A stretch of 64,000 nucleotides of DNA from Ferranicluibacter rubi. GTDB taxonomy: Bacteria; Pseudomonadota; Alphaproteobacteria; Rhizobiales; Rhizobiaceae. Of this stretch, positions 47,774-57,270 are shown piece by piece. A program made the translations under genes and the position numbers. The notes below the pieces were generated by a model, which saw only the letters and a program-made list of their open reading frames with translations, made no database searches and was not told the origin of the DNA. Each line of letters starts with the position of its first letter. The stretch's first letter is position 1. The DNA is taken from assembly GCF_011603255.1 (NCBI RefSeq), contig NZ_JAANCM010000004.1:62001-126000 (forward strand). Direction: 5' to 3'.

Positions 47774-50700
47774 ATGACACGGATTTTCTCGATCGCCTTG
47801 CGCGGCTTCGCCATTCTTCTCGGCCTTGTCGTCGTGCTTGCGCTGGCCTTCGTGCTGTTTGCAGGCTTCACGGCGCCCGGCGCCCGCATGGTTGCCAGCC
47901 TGATCGAGAAATATGCCTCGACGCCGGACCAGATCGTGCAGATCAACGATCCGAGCGCGCTTCTCACCGGCAGTTTCAAGGCCGGCTCCATCGCACTCTA
48001 TGACAGCAAGGGCGCCTACGCCGAAATCCGCGAGCTGAAGCTCGACTGGACCCCTACGGCGCTGTTCTCCAAGCGATTCGACGCTGCCAACCTCTCCGCC
48101 GGCTATATCCGCATCGACCGCCTGCCCATTCCCTCGCAACAGACGGAAGAGGTTCGCTCCAGCTTCGCGCTGCCGCTCGACGTGAAGATCGACCGCTTCG
48201 ATCTTAAGGAAGTGGTCATCGGCAAGGCGATCGCCGGCGAGGATCAGGTTCTGAACGCGGGTGGCACCGTTAACGCCACGAATTCCAGCATCGCCGCGAC
48301 GATAGCCGTCGCCCAGCGCGACCGGCCCGATGCGAAAGCGCTTGCCGATATCGTCTACGACCCCGCCGCCAATGCACTGAAGCTCGAAGCCAGCGTGGAC
48401 GAGCCGAAAGGTGGCATGCTCGCTCGCGCGCTGCGCTTGCCCAACGAGCCTGCGATCACCGTCCGTCTGACCGGCGACGGCCCGCTTTCGCGCTGGAACG
48501 GAACCGCAAGCGCGGCTCTAGACGGCCAGGAAGTCCTCAAGCTCGATGGTGCCCATACGCTGGCGCCGGACGGCTACCGGACGCTGTCGCTCAACGGCGG
48601 CGGCACCTTCGCCGCCCTGATGCCGGAAACCCTGCGCCCGCTGTTCGAGGGCACCACCGCGATCGACATTGCCGCGGCTCTGCAGGACGGCACCGCGATC
48701 CGCATCGATCGCGGTCGCATCTCCACGGCCGCAATCGATGTCAACGCGAGCGGTACGCTCAGCACGATCGGCAGCAACGACCTCAAGGTGACGCTTGCCG
48801 GCGTCGATGGTCCGGCTCCGGTGCGCCTGCCCCTCGCCGGCGGAACGGCGGAGTTCGCCGTCACCTCGGCGGATCTCGCCCTCGTCGGCGATGCCCGCTC
48901 CGCCGTGCTCGATCTGAATGCTGCGCTCGACCGGGCGGTGCTGCCGCAGGGCACCATCGAGAATGCCGCCCTGAAGGCCCATAGCGATGCCTTCAACATG
49001 ACGGATCGCAGCGGCGCCGTCATTGTTTCGCTGACCGCCGGCGCGACCAGGCTCGCCAATGCCGATCTCGACCGGCTCATCCGCGGCCCCCTGACGATCG
49101 ACGGCCGCCTCGACGTGACCCCGGACGCCATCGCCTTCAACCCGCTGACGATCGACACCGCAGCCATCGACGGCACGCTCACCGGCAGCTACGGCCTGAC
49201 CACCGGCGTGCTCGCGACCGATCTTCGCCTGACCGCGCCCGCAGAAGCATTGCCGCCGGCTGTCGCCAGCCGTACCGGCGGTCCCGTCTCGCTCGATGGG
49301 CGCATCGAAACGGGGGCCGATGGTGCTCTGTCGCTCTCCGGCCTGTCGCTGAAGGCTCCGGCGCTCGACGCCACCGGCAATCTCGCCCTCCAGTCAGGAA
49401 GCCTCACCGGACGTATTGAGGCCGTGGTCCCGGATATCGGTGCCTTCGCCGCCAATGCGAGCGGCCGCGCCACCCTTACCGCCGACATCTCCGGCCCCTT
49501 GAGCGCGCTCGGCATCAAGGCGGAAGCCAGGACCGATCAGGCAACCATCGCCGGGAAAAGCGTCACCGGCCTCACGGTCGTTGCCGACACCACGCTGCGC
49601 GGCGGCCTGCCGGTCGGCAAGCTTACCGCCAATGGCGCGGTCGATGGTCAGGCCGTCACGGCAACGGCGGATCTGACATCCGAGAACGGTGCGCTCGCCA
49701 TACCCGCGCTCGAAGCGACGGTCGCCGAGAACCGGATCACCGGCGCCCTCACCTTCACGCCCGATTTTCAGCCGAACGGAACGCTGAACTTCGCACTACC
49801 AAATGTCGGCGCGCTCGCATCCCTGGCTGGCCAGACGGCCGCGGGCGACCTCTCCGGCAAGGCAGATATCGTCAGCCGCGACGGCAAGACGTCCGTGGCG
49901 ATCGATGCGACCGGCAGCGGCCTGTCGCGCGGCGACCTCTCGATCGTTCAGCCACGTGCGCAGGTCACTATCACCGATCTCAAGAACCTCACCGTCGAGG
50001 GCAAGATCACGGCGGATTCTCTCGGCCAGGGCACCAATCGCGCCACCGGCGCGACGATCACCCTGAACAAGCTGGGTGCGGACACAAACATCGCGCTCGA
50101 CGGCACCTTCGACAATGCGCCGCTATCGCTGAAGGGCTCCGTGACCACGGAGAGTGGCACGCCATCCTTCACCATCCAGTCGCTGAACGCCGCACCCCGC
50201 GGCATCCCGCTCGAATTGTCCGATCCGAAGACACTGGCGCTCGACCAGGGCGGCGTCCGCCTCGACAATTTCGCCATCCAGCTTCCCGGCGGCACGGCAA
50301 GCGTCACCGGCCTCGTTGGACAAACACTGGATGTCACCGTTGCCGTTCGCGGCAACCCGGCCGTCGAATACGCCCAGCCGATCGAAGGGGGCGAGGCCCG
50401 CGTGGCCATTACGACAGCCGACATCGTCGCCCGCGGCCCTATGACCGGCGCCGTCATCGACGTAAAGGGCCAGCTGGCCTATGTCGCCGTGCCGCAGGGC
50501 CGGCTCGAAACGGTCGGCGTCGTCGCCCATAGTGACAGCTTCGACATCACCGGCCGGCAGGGAGCGATCCGCGCCACCGTCGATGCCGGTGCAACGCGCT
50601 TCGTCAATGCCGATCTCGGCCGCCTCCTGCCCGCGCCGCTGAAGCTCGATGCGACCATCAGCGTTGCCCCGGATGCCGTCGGCTTCGACCCGGTCACCAT

Positions 50701-53485
50701 CGACAGCGCCGGTCTCGACGGTGCCGTCAACGGCCGGTTCCAGATGAGCGATAACAGCCTGCGCGCCGCACTCCGCCTCAGCGCGCCGCCGACCTCTCTC
50801 CCCGCCGCTCTCGCTTCAAGGTTCGACACCAACCTCGCGCTGTCGGCAAACGTCACCCGGGACACCGCCGGTGCCCTCAACGTCACCAACATCGCCGTGG
50901 ATTCCGGCACCATCACCGCCAACGGCTCGCTGTCGCTGATCGACGGACAGCTGACGGCGGCGACCGCCGGTACGCTTCCCGACCTCGGCAAGGTGCTCGC
51001 CGACGCCAAGGGCAACGCCCGCTTCACGCTGGACGCCACCGGCGCCATCGAGCGTCCGCTGGTCAAGGCCGAGATCCGCTCCAGCGGCGCGACGCTTGCA
51101 GGGAGAACGCTGAGCGACCTCGTGGCCGCGGCCACGGTGACGGCCGATCCCGCAAACCCGCAGGCCGCGATCACCGCCACCGGCGCGCTCGGCGGCCAAG
51201 CCATCGACATCCGCACCCGACTTGAAACGACGAACGGCCGCATCCGCATTCCGGAACTTGCCGCCCGGATCGGCGACAACCGGCTCGACGGCAGCATCGA
51301 CCTGACCGAAGCCTACGAGCCAAACGGCACCATCACCTTCAACCTGCCGGATGTCGGCCTGATTGCCGCCATGGCCGGCGAGCGCGCCTCGGGCGACCTT
51401 GCGGGCTCGGCCACCATTGCCAGCACAGGCGGCAAGACCTCGCTGGCGCTGAAGGCATCCGGCTCGGGTATCAAGCGCGGCGATCTCGTCATCACCCGCC
51501 CTGAGGCGGACATCACCGTGGACGATCTGAAGGCGCTCGCCATCCGCGGCACCGCCAAGGTAGAGACGATCGCCCAAGGGGCAAACCGCGTTTCCAACCT
51601 CGACCTCGCCTTCGACCAGAAACAGGCCGGTCTCACCGATGTCCGCCTCGACGCTGTTTACGACAATGCACCGCTCGTCTTCCGCGGCGCCATCGAAACG
51701 GCGGCGGCCCGCACGACCGTCAGGCTTTCAACGCTATCGGCCGCACCGCGCCAGATCGCGCTGAAGCTCGCCGCACCCTCCACCATCATCATCGAGAACG
51801 GCACGGTTCGCGTCTCCGACCTCCGCATCGGTGCATCCGGCGGCACGCTGGCCGTCACCGGTACGGCGGGTGATACGCTCGACCTCAGCGTGCGCCTCGA
51901 CCGGCTGCCCGCCCGGCTGATCAATGCGGTCGCCCCGACGCTCGGCGCCGACGGCACGATCGATGGCTCGATCGTCGCCAAGGGCACCGCTGCCGCCCCC
52001 GATGTCACCTACGACCTGCGCTGGGCCAATGCCACGGTCGCGCAGGCAAAGTCGGCCGGCGTCGGCGCGCTCACCATCACGGCGAAGGGCGGCTTTGCCG
52101 ACAACACCGTCACGCTCGACACCGACATTCGTGGCGGCGGCGGGCTTTCCTTCAACGGCGGCGGGAAGCTCGGCATTGCCGGCAACCGGCCGATCGACAT
52201 GCGGTTCAACGGCGACCTTCCCTTCGCGCTGCTCGGCCCGATCCTCGCGCAGAACGGCTTCGTCCTGACCGGGACCGCAAAGGTCGATGCGGCAATTTCC
52301 GGTGCCGTCTCCGCCCCCATCGTCAACGGCTCGGTCACCACCTCCGGTGCCCGCCTGCTCGACGCCCGCCGCAACCTCGCCATTAACGGCCTGACCGCAA
52401 ATGTGATTCTCGCCGGACAGCAGGCGCGGATCGAGCGGCTGACGGGCATGCTCTCCACCGGCGGCACGCTCGCCGTCACCGGCACGATCGGCATCGAGCC
52501 CGGCTCGGGCTTCCCGGCCAATCTCGACATCCGCCTGGCAAAGGCGACCTATGTCGATGGCAGCCTGCTGACGGCGAACCTCGACGGCACGCTGAAGCTG
52601 ACCGGCCCCCTCACCGGCTCACCGATCCTCAGCGGGCGCGTCGCTATTCCCAAGGCGTCCATCACCATCCCCGAAAAGCTCCCGGCATCTCTGTCGGAGA
52701 TCAACATCAAACACCGCAACGCCCCCGCCGACGTGCGCCGCATGCAGGCGCTGGTCCAGAAGGACGCAGGCGACGGCACGCGGGAGAAGAGCAGCGGCAT
52801 CGGCTTCGACATGACGGTCGCGGCCTCCCGCATCTTCGTGCGCGGCCGCGGCGTCGATGCCGAGCTTGGCGGCGATCTCGTGATCCGCGGCACCGCGGCG
52901 AACCCGGCCGTCACCGGCGGCTTCCAGATGCGCCGCGGCCGGCTGGAGATCCTCGGCAAGCGGATCACCTTCACCGACGGCACCATCACCTTCGGCGGCA
53001 ACCTCATTCCGGCGCTCGACCTCGATGCCACATCGACGGCAGGCTCGACCACCGTCACGGTCAATGTCGCGGGCCTTGCCAACAGCCCCAACGTCACCTT
53101 CAGCTCCTCCCCGGCCCTGCCGCAGGATGAAATCCTCGCCCAGCTGATCTTCAACCGGTCGCTCTCGAACCTCTCGGCCGTGCAGATCGCGCAGCTGGCA
53201 AGCGCCGTGGCGCAGCTGGCCGGCGGACCCGGCGGCTCGCTGTTCGATGGCTTGCGCAACAAGCTCGGCGTCGATGACCTCGACGTATCCACGGACGATG
53301 GGGGCGGCGCCATGTTCCGGGCCGGCCGCTACATCAACGACCGCACCTATCTCGAACTGCAGCAGAGTGCCGAAGACGGTGCCAAGGCTGTCATCAATCT
53401 CGATGTCGGCCGCGGCGTGAAGCTGCGCGGCGAAGCAGGCTCGGAGGGCGGCGGCGCCGGCGTCTTCTACGAGAAGGAATACTGA
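47774..53485 (+). CDS. tamB: TamB, inner-membrane-anchored bridge protein
   Basis: An AsmA-like/DUF490 giant (1903 residues). One N-terminal membrane helix (LGLVVVLALAFVLFAGF) is followed by a very long beta-repeat groove rich in Asp-Gly and Leu-Asp/Ala and a C-terminal DUF490 domain (FDMTVAASRIFVRGRGVDAE, KRITFTDGTITFGGNLIPAL, FNRSLSNLSAVQIAQLASAV) ending in FYEKEY. TamB spans the periplasm and works with TamA in outer-membrane protein assembly; related proteins also transport phospholipid. I use MTRIFSIAL after GGAG. Confidence 0.92.
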   Translation: MTRIFSIALRGFAILLGLVVVLALAFVLFAGFTAPGARMVASLIEKYASTPDQIVQINDPSALLTGSFKAGSIALYDSKGAYAEIRELKLDWTPTALFSKRFDAANLSAGYIRIDRLPIPSQQTEEVRSSFALPLDVKIDRFDLKEVVIGKAIAGEDQVLNAGGTVNATNSSIAATIAVAQRDRPDAKALADIVYDPAANALKLEASVDEPKGGMLARALRLPNEPAITVRLTGDGPLSRWNGTASAALDGQEVLKLDGAHTLAPDGYRTLSLNGGGTFAALMPETLRPLFEGTTAIDIAAALQDGTAIRIDRGRISTAAIDVNASGTLSTIGSNDLKVTLAGVDGPAPVRLPLAGGTAEFAVTSADLALVGDARSAVLDLNAALDRAVLPQGTIENAALKAHSDAFNMTDRSGAVIVSLTAGATRLANADLDRLIRGPLTIDGRLDVTPDAIAFNPLTIDTAAIDGTLTGSYGLTTGVLATDLRLTAPAEALPPAVASRTGGPVSLDGRIETGADGALSLSGLSLKAPALDATGNLALQSGSLTGRIEAVVPDIGAFAANASGRATLTADISGPLSALGIKAEARTDQATIAGKSVTGLTVVADTTLRGGLPVGKLTANGAVDGQAVTATADLTSENGALAIPALEATVAENRITGALTFTPDFQPNGTLNFALPNVGALASLAGQTAAGDLSGKADIVSRDGKTSVAIDATGSGLSRGDLSIVQPRAQVTITDLKNLTVEGKITADSLGQGTNRATGATITLNKLGADTNIALDGTFDNAPLSLKGSVTTESGTPSFTIQSLNAAPRGIPLELSDPKTLALDQGGVRLDNFAIQLPGGTASVTGLVGQTLDVTVAVRGNPAVEYAQPIEGGEARVAITTADIVARGPMTGAVIDVKGQLAYVAVPQGRLETVGVVAHSDSFDITGRQGAIRATVDAGATRFVNADLGRLLPAPLKLDATISVAPDAVGFDPVTIDSAGLDGAVNGRFQMSDNSLRAALRLSAPPTSLPAALASRFDTNLALSANVTRDTAGALNVTNIAVDSGTITANGSLSLIDGQLTAATAGTLPDLGKVLADAKGNARFTLDATGAIERPLVKAEIRSSGATLAGRTLSDLVAAATVTADPANPQAAITATGALGGQAIDIRTRLETTNGRIRIPELAARIGDNRLDGSIDLTEAYEPNGTITFNLPDVGLIAAMAGERASGDLAGSATIASTGGKTSLALKASGSGIKRGDLVITRPEADITVDDLKALAIRGTAKVETIAQGANRVSNLDLAFDQKQAGLTDVRLDAVYDNAPLVFRGAIETAAARTTVRLSTLSAAPRQIALKLAAPSTIIIENGTVRVSDLRIGASGGTLAVTGTAGDTLDLSVRLDRLPARLINAVAPTLGADGTIDGSIVAKGTAAAPDVTYDLRWANATVAQAKSAGVGALTITAKGGFADNTVTLDTDIRGGGGLSFNGGGKLGIAGNRPIDMRFNGDLPFALLGPILAQNGFVLTGTAKVDAAISGAVSAPIVNGSVTTSGARLLDARRNLAINGLTANVILAGQQARIERLTGMLSTGGTLAVTGTIGIEPGSGFPANLDIRLAKATYVDGSLLTANLDGTLKLTGPLTGSPILSGRVAIPKASITIPEKLPASLSEINIKHRNAPADVRRMQALVQKDAGDGTREKSSGIGFDMTVAASRIFVRGRGVDAELGGDLVIRGTAANPAVTGGFQMRRGRLEILGKRITFTDGTITFGGNLIPALDLDATSTAGSTTVTVNVAGLANSPNVTFSSSPALPQDEILAQLIFNRSLSNLSAVQIAQLASAVAQLAGGPGGSLFDGLRNKLGVDDLDVSTDDGGGAMFRAGRYINDRTYLELQQSAEDGAKAVINLDVGRGVKLRGEAGSEGGGAGVFYEKEY

Positions 53486-53673
53486 CGCTTCGCCGTCATC
53501 GATGCGTCCGCAGCCCGTGCTCGGCGCTGCGGACGGTCGCCCTGCGCAATCTGATGGATGACCCTTTGCAATTTGCCGGAACGGACACGCAAATTTACCC
53601 ATCTTGCATCTTCCGGCGAGATCGCTGCCGGTGCACAGTCCGCGCCGAGACGTTTGGCTGAGGGAAGACGCAT

Positions 53674-54597
53674 ATGGTTTCGATTGGGTTGATTGGCGTA
53701 CCGCTGGAGGAAGGCTCCGGCCGCCGAGGCTGCAGCATGGGGCCGACCGCGCTCAGGATCGCCGGCATCGACCGCGTCATGGCCGATCTCGGCTTCGATG
53801 TCACCGACCACGGAGACCTTCGCCCCGAGCCGGTAGACAATCTTGGACGTCATTCCGGCGCCAAACATCTGCCGATCGTCGCCGGCTACACCCGCGCACT
53901 GGAGGCTGTGACCTACGACACCGCGTCGAAGGGCGCCGTGCCGGTCATTCTGGGCGGCGACCATGCGCTCTCCATGGGTAGCGTTTCGGGCATGGCCCGC
54001 TATGCCGCCGAGAGCAAGCGCCCGCTCTTCGTGCTGTGGCTCGATGCCCATGCCGATTTCAACACGCCGGAAACCTCGCCCTCGGGCAATATGCACGGCA
54101 TGCCCGTCGCCTTCTTCTGCGGTCATGCCGAGTTTGCCGAGATCCTGCCGCCCGGACGTCCCCTCGTCGATCCGAAGCGCGTCTACCAGGTCGGCATCCG
54201 CTCCGTCGACGAGACCGAGCGGCAGGAGATCAACCGCCACGGCGTCAACGTCTACGACATGCGCGCGCTCGACGAAATGGGCGTCGCCGCCATCGTCAAG
54301 GAGATCCTGAAGGCCGTGGAGCGCGAGGACGGACTGCTGCATGTCAGCCTCGACGTCGATTTCCTCGAGCCCGATATCGCGCCCGGCGTCGGCACCACCG
54401 TTCCCGGGGGCGCGACCTTCCGCGAGGCGCATCTGGTCATGGAAATGCTCTGCGACAGCGGCCGCGTGTCCTCGCTCGATCTCGTGGAACTCAATCCCTT
54501 CCTCGACGACCGGGGCAAGAGCGCCCGCGTCATGGTGGAGCTCGCCGCAAGCCTTTTCGGCCGCCGCATTCTCGATCGACCGACCCGCAGCGGCTGA
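53674..54597 (+). CDS. rocF: Arginase (RocF type)
   Basis: Hydrolyses L-arginine to ornithine and urea. The Mn-binding motifs are all present: [30 protein letters not shown] and [17 protein letters not shown], with the arginase-type [14 protein letters not shown]. Length 307 residues fits. It is more like RocF arginase than agmatinase (SGNMHGMP, no agmatinase N-terminal extension). It is transcribed alone between tamB and cheW and supports arginine as nitrogen source. Confidence 0.9.
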   Translation: MVSIGLIGVPLEEGSGRRGCSMGPTALRIAGIDRVMADLGFDVTDHGDLRPEPVDNLGRHSGAKHLPIVAGYTRALEAVTYDTASKGAVPVILGGDHALSMGSVSGMARYAAESKRPLFVLWLDAHADFNTPETSPSGNMHGMPVAFFCGHAEFAEILPPGRPLVDPKRVYQVGIRSVDETERQEINRHGVNVYDMRALDEMGVAAIVKEILKAVEREDGLLHVSLDVDFLEPDIAPGVGTTVPGGATFREAHLVMEMLCDSGRVSSLDLVELNPFLDDRGKSARVMVELAASLFGRRILDRPTRSG

Positions 54598-54692
54598 AAC
54601 AGTCTCGCGAACATGAAAAGCTCTTTTAACCATTCATGCTGTATCCTGCAGTCTGAAAATCCGTCGTGATTTCGAATGCGGGGACAAGAGAC

Positions 54693-55172
54693 ATGAGCAA
54701 CGCACTGACAATGGCCGGTTTTGGCGGCGAAACGCTGGAAATCATTGCATTCCGGCTTCATGACCAGGAATTCTGCGTCAAGACGACCACGATCCGCGAA
54801 ATCCGCGGCTGGGCGCCCTCGACGCCGATCCCGCATTCTCCGCCGGAAGTCATCGGCGTAATGAACCTGCGCGGCACGGTCATCCCGATCATCGATCTGG
54901 CCCACAAGCTCGGTATGAAATCGACCGTCGCCAACGAGCGCAGCGCCATCGTGGTTGCCGAAGTGCATTCCATGGTCGTCGGCCTCGTGGTCGATCGTGT
55001 CTCCGACATCCTGACCGTCCAGGGCAGCCAGGTCCAGCCGGTTCCGGAAGTCACCACCTCCTTCGACAAGGCCTATGCCGAAGGCATCATCGCCAACGAA
55101 AACGGCATGATCTGCTTCCTCAACCTTGCCCGCATGTTCAAGGAACGCGACGTCGAGGAAATGGCAGCCTGA
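54693..55172 (+). CDS. cheW: CheW chemotaxis coupling protein
   Basis: One CheW domain: [69 protein letters not shown], and a final [19 protein letters not shown]. CheW links chemoreceptors to CheA. At 159 residues it is of the usual size. An isolated copy away from the main chemotaxis operon, as in several Rhizobiaceae. The last 20 bases including the stop are repeated just downstream. Confidence 0.92.
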   Translation: MSNALTMAGFGGETLEIIAFRLHDQEFCVKTTTIREIRGWAPSTPIPHSPPEVIGVMNLRGTVIPIIDLAHKLGMKSTVANERSAIVVAEVHSMVVGLVVDRVSDILTVQGSQVQPVPEVTTSFDKAYAEGIIANENGMICFLNLARMFKERDVEEMAA

Positions 55173-55203
55173 CGCTGCCGGGGGAGGAAATGGCAGCCTG
55201 ACG
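55155..55203 (+). repeat. 20-bp direct repeat at the end of cheW
   Basis: GAGGAAATGGCAGCCTGACG, which holds the last codons and stop of cheW, recurs exactly 29 bp downstream (55155-55174 and 55184-55203). The second copy is non-coding. It looks like a small tandem duplication or slippage event. Confidence 0.8.
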
Positions 55204-55306
55204 GTCATTCGACAGCAATATTAAATAAAGCTGTTACACGCCTCTGGGAAAACCGGACGGCGGCGCGAGACACCCTCGCGCCCACCCGATCCGGAGACCC
55301 TGGCGT

Positions 55307-55882
55307 ATGTGGACCCGTAAGAAATCATCGCTGGCAGCCCTGCTATGGACCGCCTTTCTGCCCGCCACGCTGATGGCGGGCGTGCATTTCGGCAGCCTGC
55401 TGCTCACCGACAATTTCCATGAAGTCGTTCCCGGCCAGCTCTACCGCTCGGCCCAGCCGTCGGGCGCGGATCTCTCCGACTATAAGAGCCGCTACGGCAT
55501 CCGCACCGTCATCAACCTGAGAGGCCGGAGCGACGGCGCCTGGTACCGTGACGAGGTCGAGGCGGCCGCGCGCGAAGGCCTCGTGCATATCGACTTCCCC
55601 ATGTCCGCCTCCCGCGCTTTGACGACGGAGAAGAGCCGGAAGCTGATCGCGATCCTGCGCGACGCTCCCAAGCCCATTCTGGTCCACTGCAAGTCGGGTG
55701 CCGACCGCACCGGCCTTGCCAGCGTCATCTATTCGAGCCAGATCGCCGGCAGGGACGAGGAAACGGCGGAGCGGCAACTGTCCATCGCCTTTGGTCACAT
55801 CGCCATCCCGTTCCTCTCCTCCGCGTTCGCCATGGACGAAAGCTGGGAAAGCCTCGAAGCGGCGCTTGGCATGCCGGGATAG
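55307..55882 (+). CDS. Membrane-anchored dual-specificity phosphatase-like protein
   Basis: An N-terminal anchor (LAALLWTAFLPATLMAGVHF) is followed by a phosphatase domain: NFHEVVPGQLYRSAQPSG, YGIRTVINLRGR, and ILVHCKSGADRTGLASVIY, the HCxxGxxR P-loop with the catalytic Cys. Such exported Tyr/dual-specificity phosphatases are common in alphaproteobacteria. The gene converges with acvB, so a link with lipid or acid-stress functions is possible but not shown. Confidence 0.85.
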   Translation: MWTRKKSSLAALLWTAFLPATLMAGVHFGSLLLTDNFHEVVPGQLYRSAQPSGADLSDYKSRYGIRTVINLRGRSDGAWYRDEVEAAAREGLVHIDFPMSASRALTTEKSRKLIAILRDAPKPILVHCKSGADRTGLASVIYSSQIAGRDEETAERQLSIAFGHIAIPFLSSAFAMDESWESLEAALGMPG

Positions 55883-55899
55883 GCCGGCCCACCGAGAGA

Positions 55900-57270
55900 T
55901 TATGGCGCAGACTTGCCCAGACGCTTGTCGTAACCGTCGAGGATATGCTTGACCAAGGCCGGGTAGTCCTCGTCGAAATGATGGCCGCCCTCGATCGGGA
56001 TCACCTCGACCCCGGTGCTCTTCAGCGTCGGGCAGACATCGTCCTCCTCGTCGGTGCCGTAGACGCATTGCACAAGAGCGGGATTGATGGACTTCAGGTC
56101 GTCGGCCGGATCGCCGTTGCCATCGGACGCGGCGGCTCCGAGCCAGCCGAGAACGGAAATCTTGTAGTCCACCTGATGCGACACGGCGAGAAGCGAGATC
56201 TGCGAGACGCGCGCGCGGTCGGCCGCCGGCAGGAGATTGTAGGTCCGCGGCAGCACGTCGGCACCGAAGGAATAGCCGATCAGCAGCACGCGCTTGACGT
56301 TCCAGCGCTTGGTATAGAGCCCGATGATGCGCGACAGATCGTTCGCGACCTCCTGCGGCGCGCGCTCGGCCCAGAAATAGCGCAGCGAATCGATACCCAC
56401 GACCGGCATGCCCTGTTGCTGCAGGACATCGCCGACCTCCTTGTCGATATCGCGCCAGCCGCCATCGCCCGAGATCACGATGGCCATCGTATCGCGCGTC
56501 GGCTTGGCGTCGAGCACGGTCAGCGGCAGGCCGAGCGGGTTGTCGTCACCGCCGCCGTTTTCCACCAGACCGGACAGCGTGTCGGAAAAATCCTGCCAGA
56601 TGTCGCCATCGCTGTTCTGAACGTCGATGTCGTCATGCTTGGCCTTCAGCGTTTCGACATGAGTCTTGCCATCGGCGGGCGCCGCCGGGCCGAGGAGAAC
56701 CGTCACCGGGTCGGGCAGCGGCCCATCGGTCAGTCCGTATTCCATCCGGTCGCCCACGGTGCGCTTGTCGGCGGGCGTGCAAAGCTCGCGGGTCAGCGCG
56801 ATACCGGCATCCGGATCGGCGGCGAGTGTATGGCCGAGGGTCGCCGCCGGCGTCTGTGCCGCGATCGCCAGAGCCATGGCACCGCCCGCGCCGACACCGG
56901 CGACGATCGGTAGGTTATAATCGGAATTGTCGAGGGAACGCTGGACCTGCTGGCTGAGCGCCTCGATATCGGAAACCGTATAGACGCAGTCGCCATCGTC
57001 CTTGGCAAGCGAAGCAAGGTAGGACGGCAGGTCGATCCCGATCACCAGCGCGCCCTCGCCCGTCATCCGCGATGCCACGCCATCTTCCTTCGCGCCCCAG
57101 CCAGCCGCGTCAGACAGCAGCACCACGGCGGCCTTCACCTCGCCCGAGGGCTTCAGGATGCGCGGAGCAGGGATCATGCCGGTGTCGAAACCGGATGCAT
57201 CTTGGGCAAAGGCAGCGCAAGGCACCGTCGCCAGCAGGCTCAAAACCGTCAACGTCTTCAACAGTCTCAT
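55900..57270 (-). CDS. acvB: AcvB/VirJ-type periplasmic lysyl-PG hydrolase
   Basis: A signal peptide (LLKTLTVLSLLATVPCAAFA) precedes two alpha/beta-hydrolase-like halves. The C-terminal half has LLIGYSFGADVLP (GxSxGA nucleophile elbow), QISLLAVSHQVDYK and the terminal GGHHFDEDY (catalytic His). AcvB of Agrobacterium is a virulence factor shown to remove lysine from lysyl-phosphatidylglycerol in the periplasm. It is translationally coupled to lpiA (ATGA overlap), the synthase of the same lipid. 456 residues, normal for the family. Confidence 0.9.
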   Translation of the reverse strand: MRLLKTLTVLSLLATVPCAAFAQDASGFDTGMIPAPRILKPSGEVKAAVVLLSDAAGWGAKEDGVASRMTGEGALVIGIDLPSYLASLAKDDGDCVYTVSDIEALSQQVQRSLDNSDYNLPIVAGVGAGGAMALAIAAQTPAATLGHTLAADPDAGIALTRELCTPADKRTVGDRMEYGLTDGPLPDPVTVLLGPAAPADGKTHVETLKAKHDDIDVQNSDGDIWQDFSDTLSGLVENGGGDDNPLGLPLTVLDAKPTRDTMAIVISGDGGWRDIDKEVGDVLQQQGMPVVGIDSLRYFWAERAPQEVANDLSRIIGLYTKRWNVKRVLLIGYSFGADVLPRTYNLLPAADRARVSQISLLAVSHQVDYKISVLGWLGAAASDGNGDPADDLKSINPALVQCVYGTDEEDDVCPTLKSTGVEVIPIEGGHHFDEDYPALVKHILDGYDKRLGKSAP

